From NCBI GenBank assembly GCA_019637615.1, contig JAHBVJ010000032.1:32723-96722 (forward strand): a stretch of DNA of 64,000 nucleotides, read 5' to 3'. The notes beneath the pieces are model-generated. The model made no database searches and was not told the DNA's origin. It was given only the letters and a program-made list of their open reading frames with translations. Position numbers and translations under genes: made by a program. Shown in pieces: positions 1-8,108 of the stretch; the stretch's first letter is position 1; each line of letters begins with the position of its first letter. This DNA is from Anaerolineae bacterium (GTDB lineage: Bacteria > Chloroflexota > Anaerolineae > Aggregatilineales > UBA2796).

Positions 1-475
1 CGATCAAGATTTTTTGCCGCTCGCCATCACTCATGGTATTAACCATGCGGTTGGCAAGCTTTTGCGCGCCGACAAGCTGTAGCGATTGTTGGATGATGTC
101 ATGATCTTTCGAGGAGAGCTGCCCCATCCAACCTGTATACGGACTGCGCCCCATCGCGACTAGGGTATACCCGGAAACGAGATCAAGCTCTAGCTTGTGT
201 GTCAACACGAGACTGAGTTGACGGGCACGTTCCTCGGCTCGCATTGTCCTAATATCCTGTCCCATCAGCCAAACTGTCCCCTCAATAGCTGGCTGCATAC
301 CGGCCAGAGTCCTGAGCAGGGTTGATTTTCCGGCTCCGTTCGGGCCTATGAGACAAATCAGCTCGCCAGCCTGTACCGTCTCATTCACATTCTTGACGAT
401 GCTGGTATAGCCTTTGCCAGCACCTTGCGGATAACCAACCGTCAGATTATGGATGTTAAGGATTGGATTGGTCAT
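1..475 (-). CDS. btuD: Cobalamin/iron-siderophore ABC transporter ATP-binding protein, 3' end outside window
   Basis: This is the ATPase of an importer of the FecCDE/BtuFCD family, which powers uptake of vitamin B12 or siderophores at the inner membrane. About 158 residues are visible. The Walker A motif GPNGAGKST and the start of the signature motif (MSDGERQK) are readable, and the gene then runs off the left edge, so Walker B and the H-loop are not seen. Its ATG overlaps the stop of the permease gene as ATGA, which means translational coupling. The cobalamin riboswitch at the head of this operon makes corrinoid the likely substrate, which is an inference from regulation rather than from the ATPase itself. 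Confidence 0.93.
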   Translation of the reverse strand, partial: MTNPILNIHNLTVGYPQGAGKGYTSIVKNVNETVQAGELICLIGPNGAGKSTLLRTLAGMQPAIEGTVWLMGQDIRTMRAEERARQLSLVLTHKLELDLVSGYTLVAMGRSPYTGWMGQLSSKDHDIIQQSLQLVGAQKLANRMVNTMSDGERQKILI

Positions 476-1578
476 GATGTAACGTTTGCCTCAATGTTCC
501 GACGGTGAAGGATAACCCAGATGACGGTAGGCGCTCCAATAAACGCCGTGATAGCATTGATCGGAAGAACGATATTGCTACCGGGCAGACTAGCAATTAG
601 CGAGGCGATGACTGACATCACAGCACCAGTGAGGATCGTCGCGGGAATAAGTAGTCGATGATCCGCAGTGTTGAACAGATTGCGGCAGAGATGCGGCACA
701 GCAATCCCAATGAAGCCAATTGGGCCGCAAAACGCCGTGACGGTGCCAGCTAACAGAGAAGTCGCCAGAATGATCACGATGCGTAACTGCGTGATGTTGA
801 CACCCATGCTCCATGCATATTCTTCGCCAAGCAGCAGGATGTTCAGTGGCTTGCTCATGACAAACGCTGCCACGAGACCAAGTGCAATGATCGGCAGCAT
901 AATCGCCAGTTGATCCCACGTCACGCCGCTGTAGCTGCCAAACGTCCAACTAATGTACGCTTGAATGCGCTCCGGGATGCTGAAATAGAGCAGTAAGCTA
1001 ACGATGGAACCGGTCATATAACTGAACAACAAGCCGAGTATCAGGAGCGTCATTCCGTTGGCAATGCGGCGTGCAGCCGTGAGCACAATGATCATTACAA
1101 TGCCAGCACCCAGACTCGCCGCAGTCGCTACGCTGAGATCGCCAAGGAAGCTCAATCCTGTCAAGAAGGTTGTTGTCACTGTACCGACCGCGAGCACGAC
1201 GAGGGCGACTCCCAGACTCGCACCAGAACTGATGCCGAGGATGAACGGATCCGCGAGTGGGTTGCGGAACAGGGTTTGCATCAACAGCCCGCTGACGCCC
1301 AACGCCGCGCCAGCCAAGATCGCGGTGAGCGCCTGTGGGAGCCGAAAATCGAGGATGATGGTCTGCCACGACACCTTACTGGCAGTGCCGCCGTGCAACA
1401 CAGCGACAACATCACTTAAAGGAATAGATACTGAGCCTGCCACCAATTTCAGCAGAAAAACAGCGATCAAGATACCTGTCATCCCCAGTAACATCACCAC
1501 ACTTCGATTGCTTGCTGATGCGCCGCGCACGTCACTTTTGCCAGCTAACGCATATTTTCGAACTACCCCTTGCGCCAT
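472..1578 (-). CDS. btuC: Cobalamin-type ABC transporter permease (FecCD/BtuC family)
   Basis: This is a permease of the FecCD/BtuC family with many hydrophobic segments along about 368 residues. Family motifs are visible, including a stretch like ALAGAALGVSGLLMQTLFRN and the GPIGFIGIAVPHLCR region that contacts the ATPase. I place the start at the ATG at 1578 (protein begins MAQGVV), preceded by an AGAGGC Shine-Dalgarno-like sequence. A longer in-frame extension to 1650 has no membrane or family character. It sits between the binding protein and the ATPase, overlapping the latter by four bases. The B12 riboswitch upstream of the operon points to corrinoid import. Confidence 0.93.
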   Translation of the reverse strand: MAQGVVRKYALAGKSDVRGASASNRSVVMLLGMTGILIAVFLLKLVAGSVSIPLSDVVAVLHGGTASKVSWQTIILDFRLPQALTAILAGAALGVSGLLMQTLFRNPLADPFILGISSGASLGVALVVLAVGTVTTTFLTGLSFLGDLSVATAASLGAGIVMIIVLTAARRIANGMTLLILGLLFSYMTGSIVSLLLYFSIPERIQAYISWTFGSYSGVTWDQLAIMLPIIALGLVAAFVMSKPLNILLLGEEYAWSMGVNITQLRIVIILATSLLAGTVTAFCGPIGFIGIAVPHLCRNLFNTADHRLLIPATILTGAVMSVIASLIASLPGSNIVLPINAITAFIGAPTVIWVILHRRNIEANVTS

Positions 1579-1664
1579 CGTGTTTGCCTCTTGGTCTATT
1601 GCTCGTTGTAAACAGGGGTGGGTTGGGAAAGCTGCACTTTTCCAACCCATCTGGGGTTAACTAG

Positions 1665-2864
1665 TTACTTCGCTGCCAGCCGCTGGTAATATACCAACGT
1701 GTGATCGGGCAGTAATTCAGGATGGAAAATCTTGATCAGGTCCGCCAAGATCACTTCAGGGTGTGCGGCACCGCTTTCGAAGTAGTCACTGCCACCATTG
1801 GCATTCATACGAGCGTTATTATTCCAGAGATTGCCTTCTTTCACGGCGCGAAAACTGGCAAAACGCACATCATCCGCGAGCATGTCGGCCTGCGTCGCCC
1901 AGAACTGGTTGATATTCACCCAAAACTCAGCATCACCACCGCGATCCAGTACGACCTCAACGTCGAGCGGAACACTGGTGCCAGTTTCGTTGGCAAAGAC
2001 AAAGTCGCCACCCGCATCCGCAATTAACTGCGCGATAGTGCTATCACCCGCTGGCATGTACCATGTACCATCATAGGGACTCGCGGCAATCACGCTGGGA
2101 CGAGTTTCGACCTTAGCGGCACGGTCGGATAGAGCTTTGTATTCCATTTCTACATCGTCAAAAATCGTATTGGCGGCTGCCTCCGTGTTGAAAAAAATCG
2201 CGACATATTTGCCCCATTCAGCCTGACCTAACGGCGATGTGTCAGCATAGTCGGCATTTAGAACGGCGGGAATTCCTGCCGTCGTCAGTTGACTCAGGGT
2301 CGTCCCCCCTGCGAAAAATTCTTGCGCCATCACCAGATCGGGTTCTTGCGCCAGCAACGTCTCAAAGTTGATGTCACCACCCGTGCCGCCACCGCCGATC
2401 TCTTTGACCGCACCAGTTTTGACTAGCTCAAGGACAGCGGCATTACTGGTATACAGCGTTGTATCGACACCAACGAGCCGATCCAATAGTTTTTGTTCGG
2501 TTAGGTGCGGTAGGATGCTGGTGGACATACTGACGAAGCGCTGGATCGGGATATTGAAGGTCGGCACACCGTCAAAACCAGTGGGCGCAGGCGTTCCACA
2601 CTGGACGAGTACATACTGCATCTTTTCCGTCGCGCCCGTCCACGGCAGCATGGAGATGACCTTATAGTTTTTGAAGTATTCCACCGAGAAATTTTTGGCG
2701 TAGTGGACGGTCACTTTGTCGGGGAAGTAATCTACCGTATCGTCGTATTTATCTACGCATCCAGTGGTTAGATTAGCGCTTGTGGGCGCATCTTGCGCCA
2801 CCGCCGTACCCGATAAGCCAGCCACCAAGACTAGCACGATGAGCAGTTCGATGAGGCGTTTCAT
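1665..2864 (-). CDS. btuF: Corrinoid ABC transporter substrate-binding protein (BtuF/FecB-like)
   Basis: This is a periplasmic or lipid-anchored binding protein of the helical-backbone class that delivers the ligand to the BtuC-like permease. It is about 399 residues long from ATG 2864, where the protein starts MKRLIELLIVLVLVAG and has a clear signal peptide ending near AVAQ. An in-frame extension upstream to 2963 would run into the terminator and riboswitch leader, so it is rejected. The mature protein has the two-lobe pattern, with one lobe around residues 100-230 (LLDRLVGVD, EPDLVMAQEFF) and a second after the linker helix. It is the first gene of the operon and is directly preceded by a riboswitch-controlled terminator. 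Ligand assignment as cobalamin or cobinamide rests on that riboswitch. Confidence 0.9.
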   Translation of the reverse strand: MKRLIELLIVLVLVAGLSGTAVAQDAPTSANLTTGCVDKYDDTVDYFPDKVTVHYAKNFSVEYFKNYKVISMLPWTGATEKMQYVLVQCGTPAPTGFDGVPTFNIPIQRFVSMSTSILPHLTEQKLLDRLVGVDTTLYTSNAAVLELVKTGAVKEIGGGGTGGDINFETLLAQEPDLVMAQEFFAGGTTLSQLTTAGIPAVLNADYADTSPLGQAEWGKYVAIFFNTEAAANTIFDDVEMEYKALSDRAAKVETRPSVIAASPYDGTWYMPAGDSTIAQLIADAGGDFVFANETGTSVPLDVEVVLDRGGDAEFWVNINQFWATQADMLADDVRFASFRAVKEGNLWNNNARMNANGGSDYFESGAAHPEVILADLIKIFHPELLPDHTLVYYQRLAAK

Positions 2865-2886
2865 AGGAACCTTTACCTTTCTATAC

Positions 2887-2915
2887 AAAACAAAAAGCCC
2901 ACTGAGGGCGGGCTT
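2887..2915 (-). terminator. Riboswitch-controlled intrinsic terminator before btuF
   Basis: On the minus strand the sequence AAGCCC, a nine-base loop, then GGGCTT is followed by TTTTTGTTTT. This is a short G+C-rich stem with a T-tract. It lies between the cobalamin aptamer and the btuF start, which is where the expression platform of a transcription-terminating riboswitch should be. Confidence 0.7.
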
Positions 2916-2964
2916 CACGCAGACATTGGTCTTGTTACGCAAAACTTGTCGCCCTTTTTCCACG

Positions 2965-3105
2965 AAGGTCGTTCACAAGCCAGTCATGAAATCGGGCGTT
3001 CGGACTTCGGTTCAGCGAACCGTTACCGTTGCGGGACAGTGCCGGACTCTCACCGGACTTTCCCCGCATTTCATGAATAGGGATGGTCGTTTTATGGTCT
3101 TAACA
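2965..3105 (-). promoter_or_regulatory. Cobalamin (B12) riboswitch upstream of btuFCD
   Basis: Read on the minus strand, the region carries the conserved core of the cobalamin aptamer. GGGGAAAGTCCGGTGAGAGT is followed by CCGGCACTGTCCCGCAAC, then a hairpin GGTTCGCTGAACC, and then CGAAGTCCGAACG. The core is enclosed by a closing stem TCATGAAAT/ATTTCATGA (2984-2992 with 3068-3076). The adjoining terminator at 2887-2915 suggests that bound cobalamin switches off transcription of the transporter. The exact aptamer ends are approximate. Confidence 0.9.
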
Positions 3106-3153
3106 TCGGCGTTCTATCAATATTTCAATTGCTGTGTACCTACCATCCTATCT

Positions 3154-4182
3154 CTAGACGATATCAATCGGAAAGCCATGAGTCTTATGCAGTTCACCAC
3201 TTTTCGTGATGAGAAGCGCTTCGATGCCCGCCAGTCGCTTGGCTAAGTCCAGCCCACGTTGGCTGCCCATCACCATGAGTGAGGTCGCCAACGCATCAGC
3301 ATCGCAGGCTGTCGAGGCAATGACACTGGCGCTGGTCAACTCAAGTGGCGAAATGCCGGACTTAGGATTAAGGATATGGTGCAGACGATGATCCGCCGTG
3401 AAGCTGTACATATAATCACCGGAGGTTGCCAACGCTGCACTGTTCAACATGGCGACCAGCGGTTGCAGTTGAGTCTGAGACCCAACAGGGTGTTGAATCT
3501 CGATTTGCCAAGGCCGTGTCGCTGGATGCCCGAGTGCATTCATATCGCCACCTAGCTCCACTAACACATTGTCGAACCCAAAGCCACGCAGAACAGCCAC
3601 CCCTTGATCGATGATGTAGCCTTTCGCGATCCCGTCCAGCGTGACAGCCATACCAGCTCGCTTGAAGCCAACCCGTCCAGCGGTGATTTCAATGGCTTGA
3701 AAATCAACGTAGCCGAGCGCATTTTCTACATCGGCAACGGCAGGTAGTGTATTGTTACGTGCGTGCTCCCGATATAGTTTGTGTACGGGTTCGATGGTCA
3801 CATCAAACGCCCCATCGGTTAACTGACAGTAAGTGACGGCACGCGATAGCACTTCGATTAGCGCGGGATCAGGGTCAGTTAGAAAGCCAGCCGCGTTAAG
3901 CTGGCTTAACTGGCTATGTTCACGAAAACGACTAAAGATGTCTTCCAATGCTTGCATACGATCAAACGCCGCCGTGACGGCAGTATGGGCATGTTGCGCA
4001 TCGTCACTAATGACGGTCAGGTTAGCAAGGCTGCCCATCAAGAGACGCGTTTCCTTGAACGATTCAGGCAATCGGGGCTTATTGCTGCTGGCAATGCCAA
4101 CCCCGCCTACCAATAGCAGTCCGGCTGAGGCAGTGATGCTCAGGAATTGACGGCGTGTTAAGTTCATTGATAGTGATTTCAC
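3154..4182 (-). CDS. apbE: FAD:protein FMN transferase (ApbE family), exported
   Basis: ApbE enzymes attach FMN covalently to threonine in S-G-A-T motifs of exported flavoproteins. The protein is about 342 residues with a Tat-like N-terminus (LTRRQFLSITASAG). Family motifs follow, such as MGSLANLTV near the start, TDGAFDVTIEPV, the DGIAKGYIID motif and the late ATSGDYMYSF segment. The start is probably GTG at 4182, with AGGAAAG upstream. An ATG at 4167 is an alternative. It ends the rdh operon, and the obvious substrate is the FMN-binding domain of the RdhC-like protein four kilobases of the same operon carries. A second apbE lies at 59538. Confidence 0.92.
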   Translation of the reverse strand: MKSLSMNLTRRQFLSITASAGLLLVGGVGIASSNKPRLPESFKETRLLMGSLANLTVISDDAQHAHTAVTAAFDRMQALEDIFSRFREHSQLSQLNAAGFLTDPDPALIEVLSRAVTYCQLTDGAFDVTIEPVHKLYREHARNNTLPAVADVENALGYVDFQAIEITAGRVGFKRAGMAVTLDGIAKGYIIDQGVAVLRGFGFDNVLVELGGDMNALGHPATRPWQIEIQHPVGSQTQLQPLVAMLNSAALATSGDYMYSFTADHRLHHILNPKSGISPLELTSASVIASTACDADALATSLMVMGSQRGLDLAKRLAGIEALLITKSGELHKTHGFPIDIV

Positions 4183-4204
4183 GACCTGTGCTTCTTTCCT
4201 GATT

Positions 4205-4489
4205 TCAGCGTGTGATGGTTGCCGTTACCGTGCCCACAACATTGGCGGTAGGGCTTACCCCTCGCCCTTGATGCTCATCGTTCACCGAGCCTTCTGCCTG
4301 TTGTGTCAGGATCAGTGGCGACAAGGTACGGGTGATACCCTGCGTCGGTCGGGACAAATGAGCCGTGCTATCTGCTTCCTGATACGCGATTACCACCGTC
4401 AGCATGACCAACATCACGCACACGCCGACGTATACGATCAAGGCTGCGTGCTGGAACTTGATGCTTCGGTCTTGGTTCTTTGACGCCAT
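4205..4489 (-). CDS. Small single-pass membrane protein in rdh operon
   Basis: This 94-residue protein has no recognised family. One strongly hydrophobic segment (about residues 15-36, AALIVYVGVCVMLVMLTVV) is preceded by a basic, hydrophilic N-terminus, so the C-terminal 58 residues should lie outside the membrane. That tail is polar, rich in Thr, Ser and Gln, and has no cysteines. The start ATG is preceded by AGGAAAGAACCT and lies within the last 52 bases of the RdhC-like gene in another frame, indicating tight coupling. Its position between rdhC and apbE suggests an accessory role in the dehalogenase electron chain, which is inference only. Confidence 0.65.
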   Translation of the reverse strand: MASKNQDRSIKFQHAALIVYVGVCVMLVMLTVVIAYQEADSTAHLSRPTQGITRTLSPLILTQQAEGSVNDEHQGRGVSPTANVVGTVTATITR

Positions 4490-5691
4490 AGGTTCTTTCC
4501 TAATCGGCGGAATTCACCGATGTAATCAACGACTGGATCTAGCGGGCAGAGGTAATTGCAAAACGGACGATAAATGACCAACGATCCAAACAAAACCAGC
4601 GTTAGCAGCACCCATTGAGGCCAAGACCCTTTTAGATCGAACAACGTGCCAAATGGTTCATAACTTGCCACGCCGGGTTGTCGCAGTGCTAACCCCAAGA
4701 CAATCGCAGTAAAGGACAATCCGCGTTGCAACCAACGGAGCTTGTTATAGATGCCCTGCGGTTGGTAATGCTTCGCGCCAGATAACGAACCAAGCAGTTC
4801 TTGCGCTGCGCCGAACGGGCAGAACCATGAGCAGTAAGGGTTTTTACCCTGCACGATCGTGACCAGAAAAATGCCGCCTAGCAGCAAGAACCAGTACAAG
4901 TTGTTGTGCCAGTCGGGCCAGTAGCCAGATAGCAAGGTGATGACGTTGGACAGCGTGAATGGCTTGTTCAAGACGAATCCAAGCACGAGCAACCCCGTCA
5001 TCAGCACGATCCAGCGTCCATACTTTTTCACGTGGGGACGTTCTTTGACGCGGTGCAGCAAGAAACTGACGACAAACAACGCGAGCAGTGCTACTTCGGG
5101 CACACCGACTTTGACATCTTGCTGAATGGGCGGAATCACTGCCCCCTCGATGGCATTCGCGGCAATGTCCCTGACAGCGGTACGGATGCTCTGCGCCACG
5201 GCCTCTGCCGATAAGGTTGCCCCACTGACGCCATCAATGTCACTGCCGAAGTTGAATTGGTTGGTGTAATTTTTACCTGCGAATTGATCGTAAAATTGGC
5301 GCGTTTCCAGTTGGCGAAAGAAATTGGGAGTTTCCCGATTATCTACGATATGTACACCAACAATGCTGCCCGCAATGTCTGTGCCCACAAGTAAAGTGAG
5401 TGGGCCGCCATAACCCGTAGCACTCCCTGCCATTGCATACCCAACGATAACGGAATTACCCGCCTCATCAGTTTGATACCCGACAAACAAGCCGTTGTCG
5501 CGCTGTTCAAATCGTTGAGCACCCGGTAACACACCCAGCACTACAGAGGAATAATCAGCCGTTACGTTGAATCGCCCGAACAGCCAAGCCCCAATAAGGA
5601 TCACCAGCGCGACCAGCGTAGCGATAAGCTGCCGACGCCGCTGTTGAGCTTGACGCTTTTTGAAAGGGATTGATGATCGAGGGACTGTCAT
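4438..5691 (-). CDS. rdhC: RdhC/NosR-like FMN-binding, 4Fe-4S membrane protein
   Basis: This 417-residue polytopic protein resembles the RdhC/NosR/NirI group, which passes electrons from quinol to periplasmic reductases. After an N-terminal membrane helix (about residues 23-42) comes an FMN-binding domain with the flavinylation motif SGATLSAEA. Several transmembrane helices follow. Two cytoplasmic ferredoxin-type cysteine motifs, CSWFCPFGAAQE and CNYLCPLDP, match the CxxxCP pattern of the NosR/NapH family. The next genes are a small membrane protein and ApbE, the enzyme that installs FMN on SGAT. Whether it donates electrons to RdhA or serves as a regulator is unsettled for the family. Confidence 0.87.
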   Translation of the reverse strand: MTVPRSSIPFKKRQAQQRRRQLIATLVALVILIGAWLFGRFNVTADYSSVVLGVLPGAQRFEQRDNGLFVGYQTDEAGNSVIVGYAMAGSATGYGGPLTLLVGTDIAGSIVGVHIVDNRETPNFFRQLETRQFYDQFAGKNYTNQFNFGSDIDGVSGATLSAEAVAQSIRTAVRDIAANAIEGAVIPPIQQDVKVGVPEVALLALFVVSFLLHRVKERPHVKKYGRWIVLMTGLLVLGFVLNKPFTLSNVITLLSGYWPDWHNNLYWFLLLGGIFLVTIVQGKNPYCSWFCPFGAAQELLGSLSGAKHYQPQGIYNKLRWLQRGLSFTAIVLGLALRQPGVASYEPFGTLFDLKGSWPQWVLLTLVLFGSLVIYRPFCNYLCPLDPVVDYIGEFRRLGKNLWRQRTKTEASSSSTQP

Positions 5692-5758
5692 CGATTTTAT
5701 GCTTTGTTAGCCAGTGAGGGAAAGCGTCATCTGCTTTCCCCCGCTGATCATATGGTTT

Positions 5759-6052
5759 TTACGATTTTCCAGCGGCAAGACCCGATGGTTGTTGAGTACG
5801 TTTGCGCCACATGCGCAGTCCGGCGATGGCGACGAGGATCAGCCCCGGCACACCAAACGACGCGAACAAGAAGGTTGCTGCACGCGGTTCCAGTTCGTCC
5901 ATCGAGCCACTGTAGTTGACAATGGCGAGTATGAAGAAGACGATTGCGAGGGCAATCAACCCTAAGTCCAGCCAACCCACCTTGAGAAAGCGATTGTTCG
6001 CTAGAAATACCATCAAGGCTCCGATGAGGACGCCCAGAATCAACCATGTCAT
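5759..6052 (-). CDS. rdhB: Reductive dehalogenase membrane anchor RdhB
   Basis: This is a 97-residue membrane protein with three predicted hydrophobic helices and a basic C-terminal tail. The segment GSMDELEPRAATFLF matches the hallmark of RdhB anchors, an E-x-E-P-x-A motif after the second helix, with a following FGVPGLIL helix. RdhB proteins dock the catalytic subunit to the outer face of the cytoplasmic membrane. The gene begins 30 bases after rdhA with a good AAGGAG ribosome-binding site, the usual rdhA-rdhB order. The assignment rests on size, topology, motif and context together. Confidence 0.9.
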   Translation of the reverse strand: MTWLILGVLIGALMVFLANNRFLKVGWLDLGLIALAIVFFILAIVNYSGSMDELEPRAATFLFASFGVPGLILVAIAGLRMWRKRTQQPSGLAAGKS

Positions 6053-6082
6053 TGTATGTTACTCCTTTAGGGTTCCACCACC

Positions 6083-7468
6083 CTATGCGTTGCTGTGGCC
6101 CTGTGTCGAATCAAAACCATATTCGGAATAGTCAAGTTTCCACCACTCTTCCGTCGGCTTTTGAGGTTGATCCTTCGGGCCGGGGGAATAGACTGTACGG
6201 CTCATTTCGGCCAACGCACCATTGAAGATCGTCGTCGTTCCGACTACGCCTTTCACCATCTGGTGGATCAGGGCGCGATCTTTGACGCTGAATGGACAAA
6301 CAGCGAAGCAAATGCCGCAATTCGTCCCTACCTGTGCCCAATAATTGCGACACGACAGTGAGTTTTCATAATACGTTTTCACGCCGCCGCGACTCCATGC
6401 CCCCTGTGTTTGGTAGGAGGGTTCTGGCGAGGTGCTGAGCGCATTGGATGGGCAGTAAGTGGCGCAGGTCATACAGGACTTGCAGAAGTTGAAAATGCCC
6501 GCATCAATGGGTGATGTTGGAGCCAAGGGTAGGTTCGTGACCATCTTGAAAATACGTGCCATCGGCCCATATTCCGGCGTAATAACACGATTCAAGCGGG
6601 ACAGTTCACCGAGACCGGCCAACACACCAAAGCCCGGGGCGATGCCGAGTGCGTTCGTTTCCGATTCGCCTAGCCCGTAGTAACCGATACCGCGCAAGAA
6701 GCCTTGCAGGCGACTCTGCGTAGCACGACCTCTCGCGTAGGCCATAGCGGTCGTCGCTGCACCAAGCGGGGTCGGGCTGCGCGACATGCCTTCCGCCGAC
6801 ATTTGTATTGTCCAGACGATGACCCAGCGTGCTTTCTTGGGAATAATGCGCTGCGTTTCGGTTTCTTCCGGAACATCCTTATCTTCAGCAATGACCAATT
6901 CTTTGCCGTCGGGGTCAATTGCGTAGATCAACTTCTCGGTGTTTTCGTCGAGTTCGACAAAGCCGACCGTAGCAGCACCAAAGGCGCGCAGTGCGGCACG
7001 AATCATCTCCGAGTTCTCTTCTGGCGTGCCTTCCCAACGGGGGATTCCTGCTTCTTCGGGCGTTGTCACACTGTCAGGCCCTAAGAACGATTGGGTTGAC
7101 CCAATACCAGAGGAGTTGTAGAGTGCAATATCACGTACGGAATAGCCTGCACGGCCTTCCTTCGAGAGATCGGACATCGCTGTACCGCGTAGAGTGTTTA
7201 GCTTTTTGAAGGTTTCTTCATCCAGATATTTGCTCCAGCCCTTACGTACGGTATTCCGCTCATCGAAGCGATAGATTTGCGACCAATCGATTTCCACCGT
7301 TGGCTTGCTGACTTGATGAACCCAGAATGGTCGCTCGGTGATGCCGGGTTTGTCACTCCATGTTTCACCGAGCGCTTCGATCGGCCCGACCATGCCGAGC
7401 GTTGCCGCGCCAGCACCCAGCAGGCCCATGTCTTTCAAGAATTCTCGTCTGTTCAAACTAAATGGCAT
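6083..7468 (-). CDS. rdhA: Reductive dehalogenase catalytic subunit RdhA (copy 1)
   Basis: This is a corrinoid and iron-sulfur enzyme that removes halogen from organohalides as terminal electron acceptor. It is 461 residues from ATG 7468, which has an AGGAG site eight bases upstream. The N-terminus carries a Tat signal (NRREFLKDMG) followed by a hydrophobic stretch. The central corrinoid-binding region has the GLGE and PGFGVLAGLGELSR motifs. Two 4Fe-4S motifs are intact at the C-terminus, with cysteines 329, 332, 335 and 339, and 373, 384, 387 and 391. It is the second gene of a riboswitch-led operon and is followed by its anchor RdhB. The substrate cannot be read from sequence. Confidence 0.95.
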   Translation of the reverse strand: MPFSLNRREFLKDMGLLGAGAATLGMVGPIEALGETWSDKPGITERPFWVHQVSKPTVEIDWSQIYRFDERNTVRKGWSKYLDEETFKKLNTLRGTAMSDLSKEGRAGYSVRDIALYNSSGIGSTQSFLGPDSVTTPEEAGIPRWEGTPEENSEMIRAALRAFGAATVGFVELDENTEKLIYAIDPDGKELVIAEDKDVPEETETQRIIPKKARWVIVWTIQMSAEGMSRSPTPLGAATTAMAYARGRATQSRLQGFLRGIGYYGLGESETNALGIAPGFGVLAGLGELSRLNRVITPEYGPMARIFKMVTNLPLAPTSPIDAGIFNFCKSCMTCATYCPSNALSTSPEPSYQTQGAWSRGGVKTYYENSLSCRNYWAQVGTNCGICFAVCPFSVKDRALIHQMVKGVVGTTTIFNGALAEMSRTVYSPGPKDQPQKPTEEWWKLDYSEYGFDSTQGHSNA

Positions 7469-7512
7469 TTGTAGTACTCCTGCCTTCACTGTTGAAAGGC
7501 CACTAATGAAAT

Positions 7513-7755
7513 CTAACGAGGGTGACAACTGGCGCAGCCTGTGCCAACTGCACCACATCCGGCGCATGACGGTGCCCCGGCAATCACACGGCGACCACCG
7601 TCAGTAGATGAAAAAAAAGTAACATTGCTGATGAGGCGCTCCGTCCGTGGAGAGCCGCATTCTGGACAAAATGTTTGGGTATCGATTTCAGCTATCGATT
7701 TGCGAACCTGAAAACTCTCGTGGCATTCTGTGCATTGGTATTGGTAAGCTGGCAT
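7513..7755 (-). CDS. FmdB-family zinc-ribbon protein
   Basis: This 80-residue protein starts MPAYQYQCTECHESFQV, the FmdB/CxxC zinc-ribbon signature with two CxxC pairs (CTEC and CPEC). A cysteine-rich tail follows (CAGCGAVGTGCASC), also typical of the family. FmdB was named as a putative regulator near formamidase genes, and its biochemical role is not settled. The start at 7755 follows a GGAG site; a long in-frame extension upstream lies inside the riboswitch leader and is rejected. It is the first gene after the riboswitch terminator and sits 44 bases before rdhA, so it is co-transcribed with the dehalogenase. Confidence 0.88.
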   Translation of the reverse strand: MPAYQYQCTECHESFQVRKSIAEIDTQTFCPECGSPRTERLISNVTFFSSTDGGRRVIAGAPSCAGCGAVGTGCASCHPR

Positions 7756-7802
7756 TTCTTGCTCCTTTACACAAGCGCTGGACATTCGTTGGCGTCTAGA
7801 AA

Positions 7803-7837
7803 CAAAAAAGTCAGACGATCCAGCGGATTGTCCGACT
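7803..7837 (-). terminator. Riboswitch-controlled terminator before fmdB-rdhA operon
   Basis: On the minus strand a 13-base-pair stem with one mismatch, AGTCGGACAATCC paired with GGATCGTCTGACT, closes a three-base loop. A TTTTTT run follows at once. It lies between the cobalamin aptamer and fmdB and is a strong intrinsic terminator in the expression-platform position. Confidence 0.85.
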
Positions 7838-7855
7838 CCTTGAGACGCGCAAAGG

Positions 7856-7975
7856 ATGACGGCGTTAGGGTATTCTGGCTTCATAGGCGAACAGCCTATG
7901 TCACAGTTGCGGCCCAGCACCGGTATTTCACCGGTTTCCCCCAGATTTTTGCGTTCGGTGTGTTGATGCGTACCG
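7856..7975 (-). promoter_or_regulatory. Cobalamin riboswitch upstream of the rdh operon
   Basis: The minus strand reads GGGGGAAACCGGTGAAATAC, then CGGTGCTGGGCCGCAACTGTGA, a hairpin ATAGGCTGTTCGCCTAT, and GAAGCCAGAATACC. These are the conserved blocks of the cobalamin aptamer. With the terminator at 7803-7837 it would control transcription into fmdB-rdhA-rdhB-rdhC-apbE in response to corrinoid. The aptamer limits are approximate. Confidence 0.92.
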
Positions 7976-8034
7976 AACCATAGCATTAGTATGTGCTATT
8001 CGAAGGGCGCTGTCTGTCGGGAAAGGGAGGCACT

Positions 8035-8089
8035 TGTGTCAGGAAAAATGCTAGATATTGCTACTGCTTGTAGGCATTCTCCTGACACA
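8035..8089. terminator. Long hairpin downstream of rdhA copy 2
   Basis: TGTGTCAGGA at 8035-8044 is the exact reverse complement of TCCTGACACA at 8080-8089. After a one-base mismatch the stem continues with AATGC/GCATT. It lies 20 bases past the stop of rdhA copy 2 and before the riboswitch leader of the other rdh operon, so a role as transcript end is likely, although no T-tract follows. Confidence 0.5.
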
Positions 8090-8108
8090 TCGTATCTTCG
8101 GGGATCAG

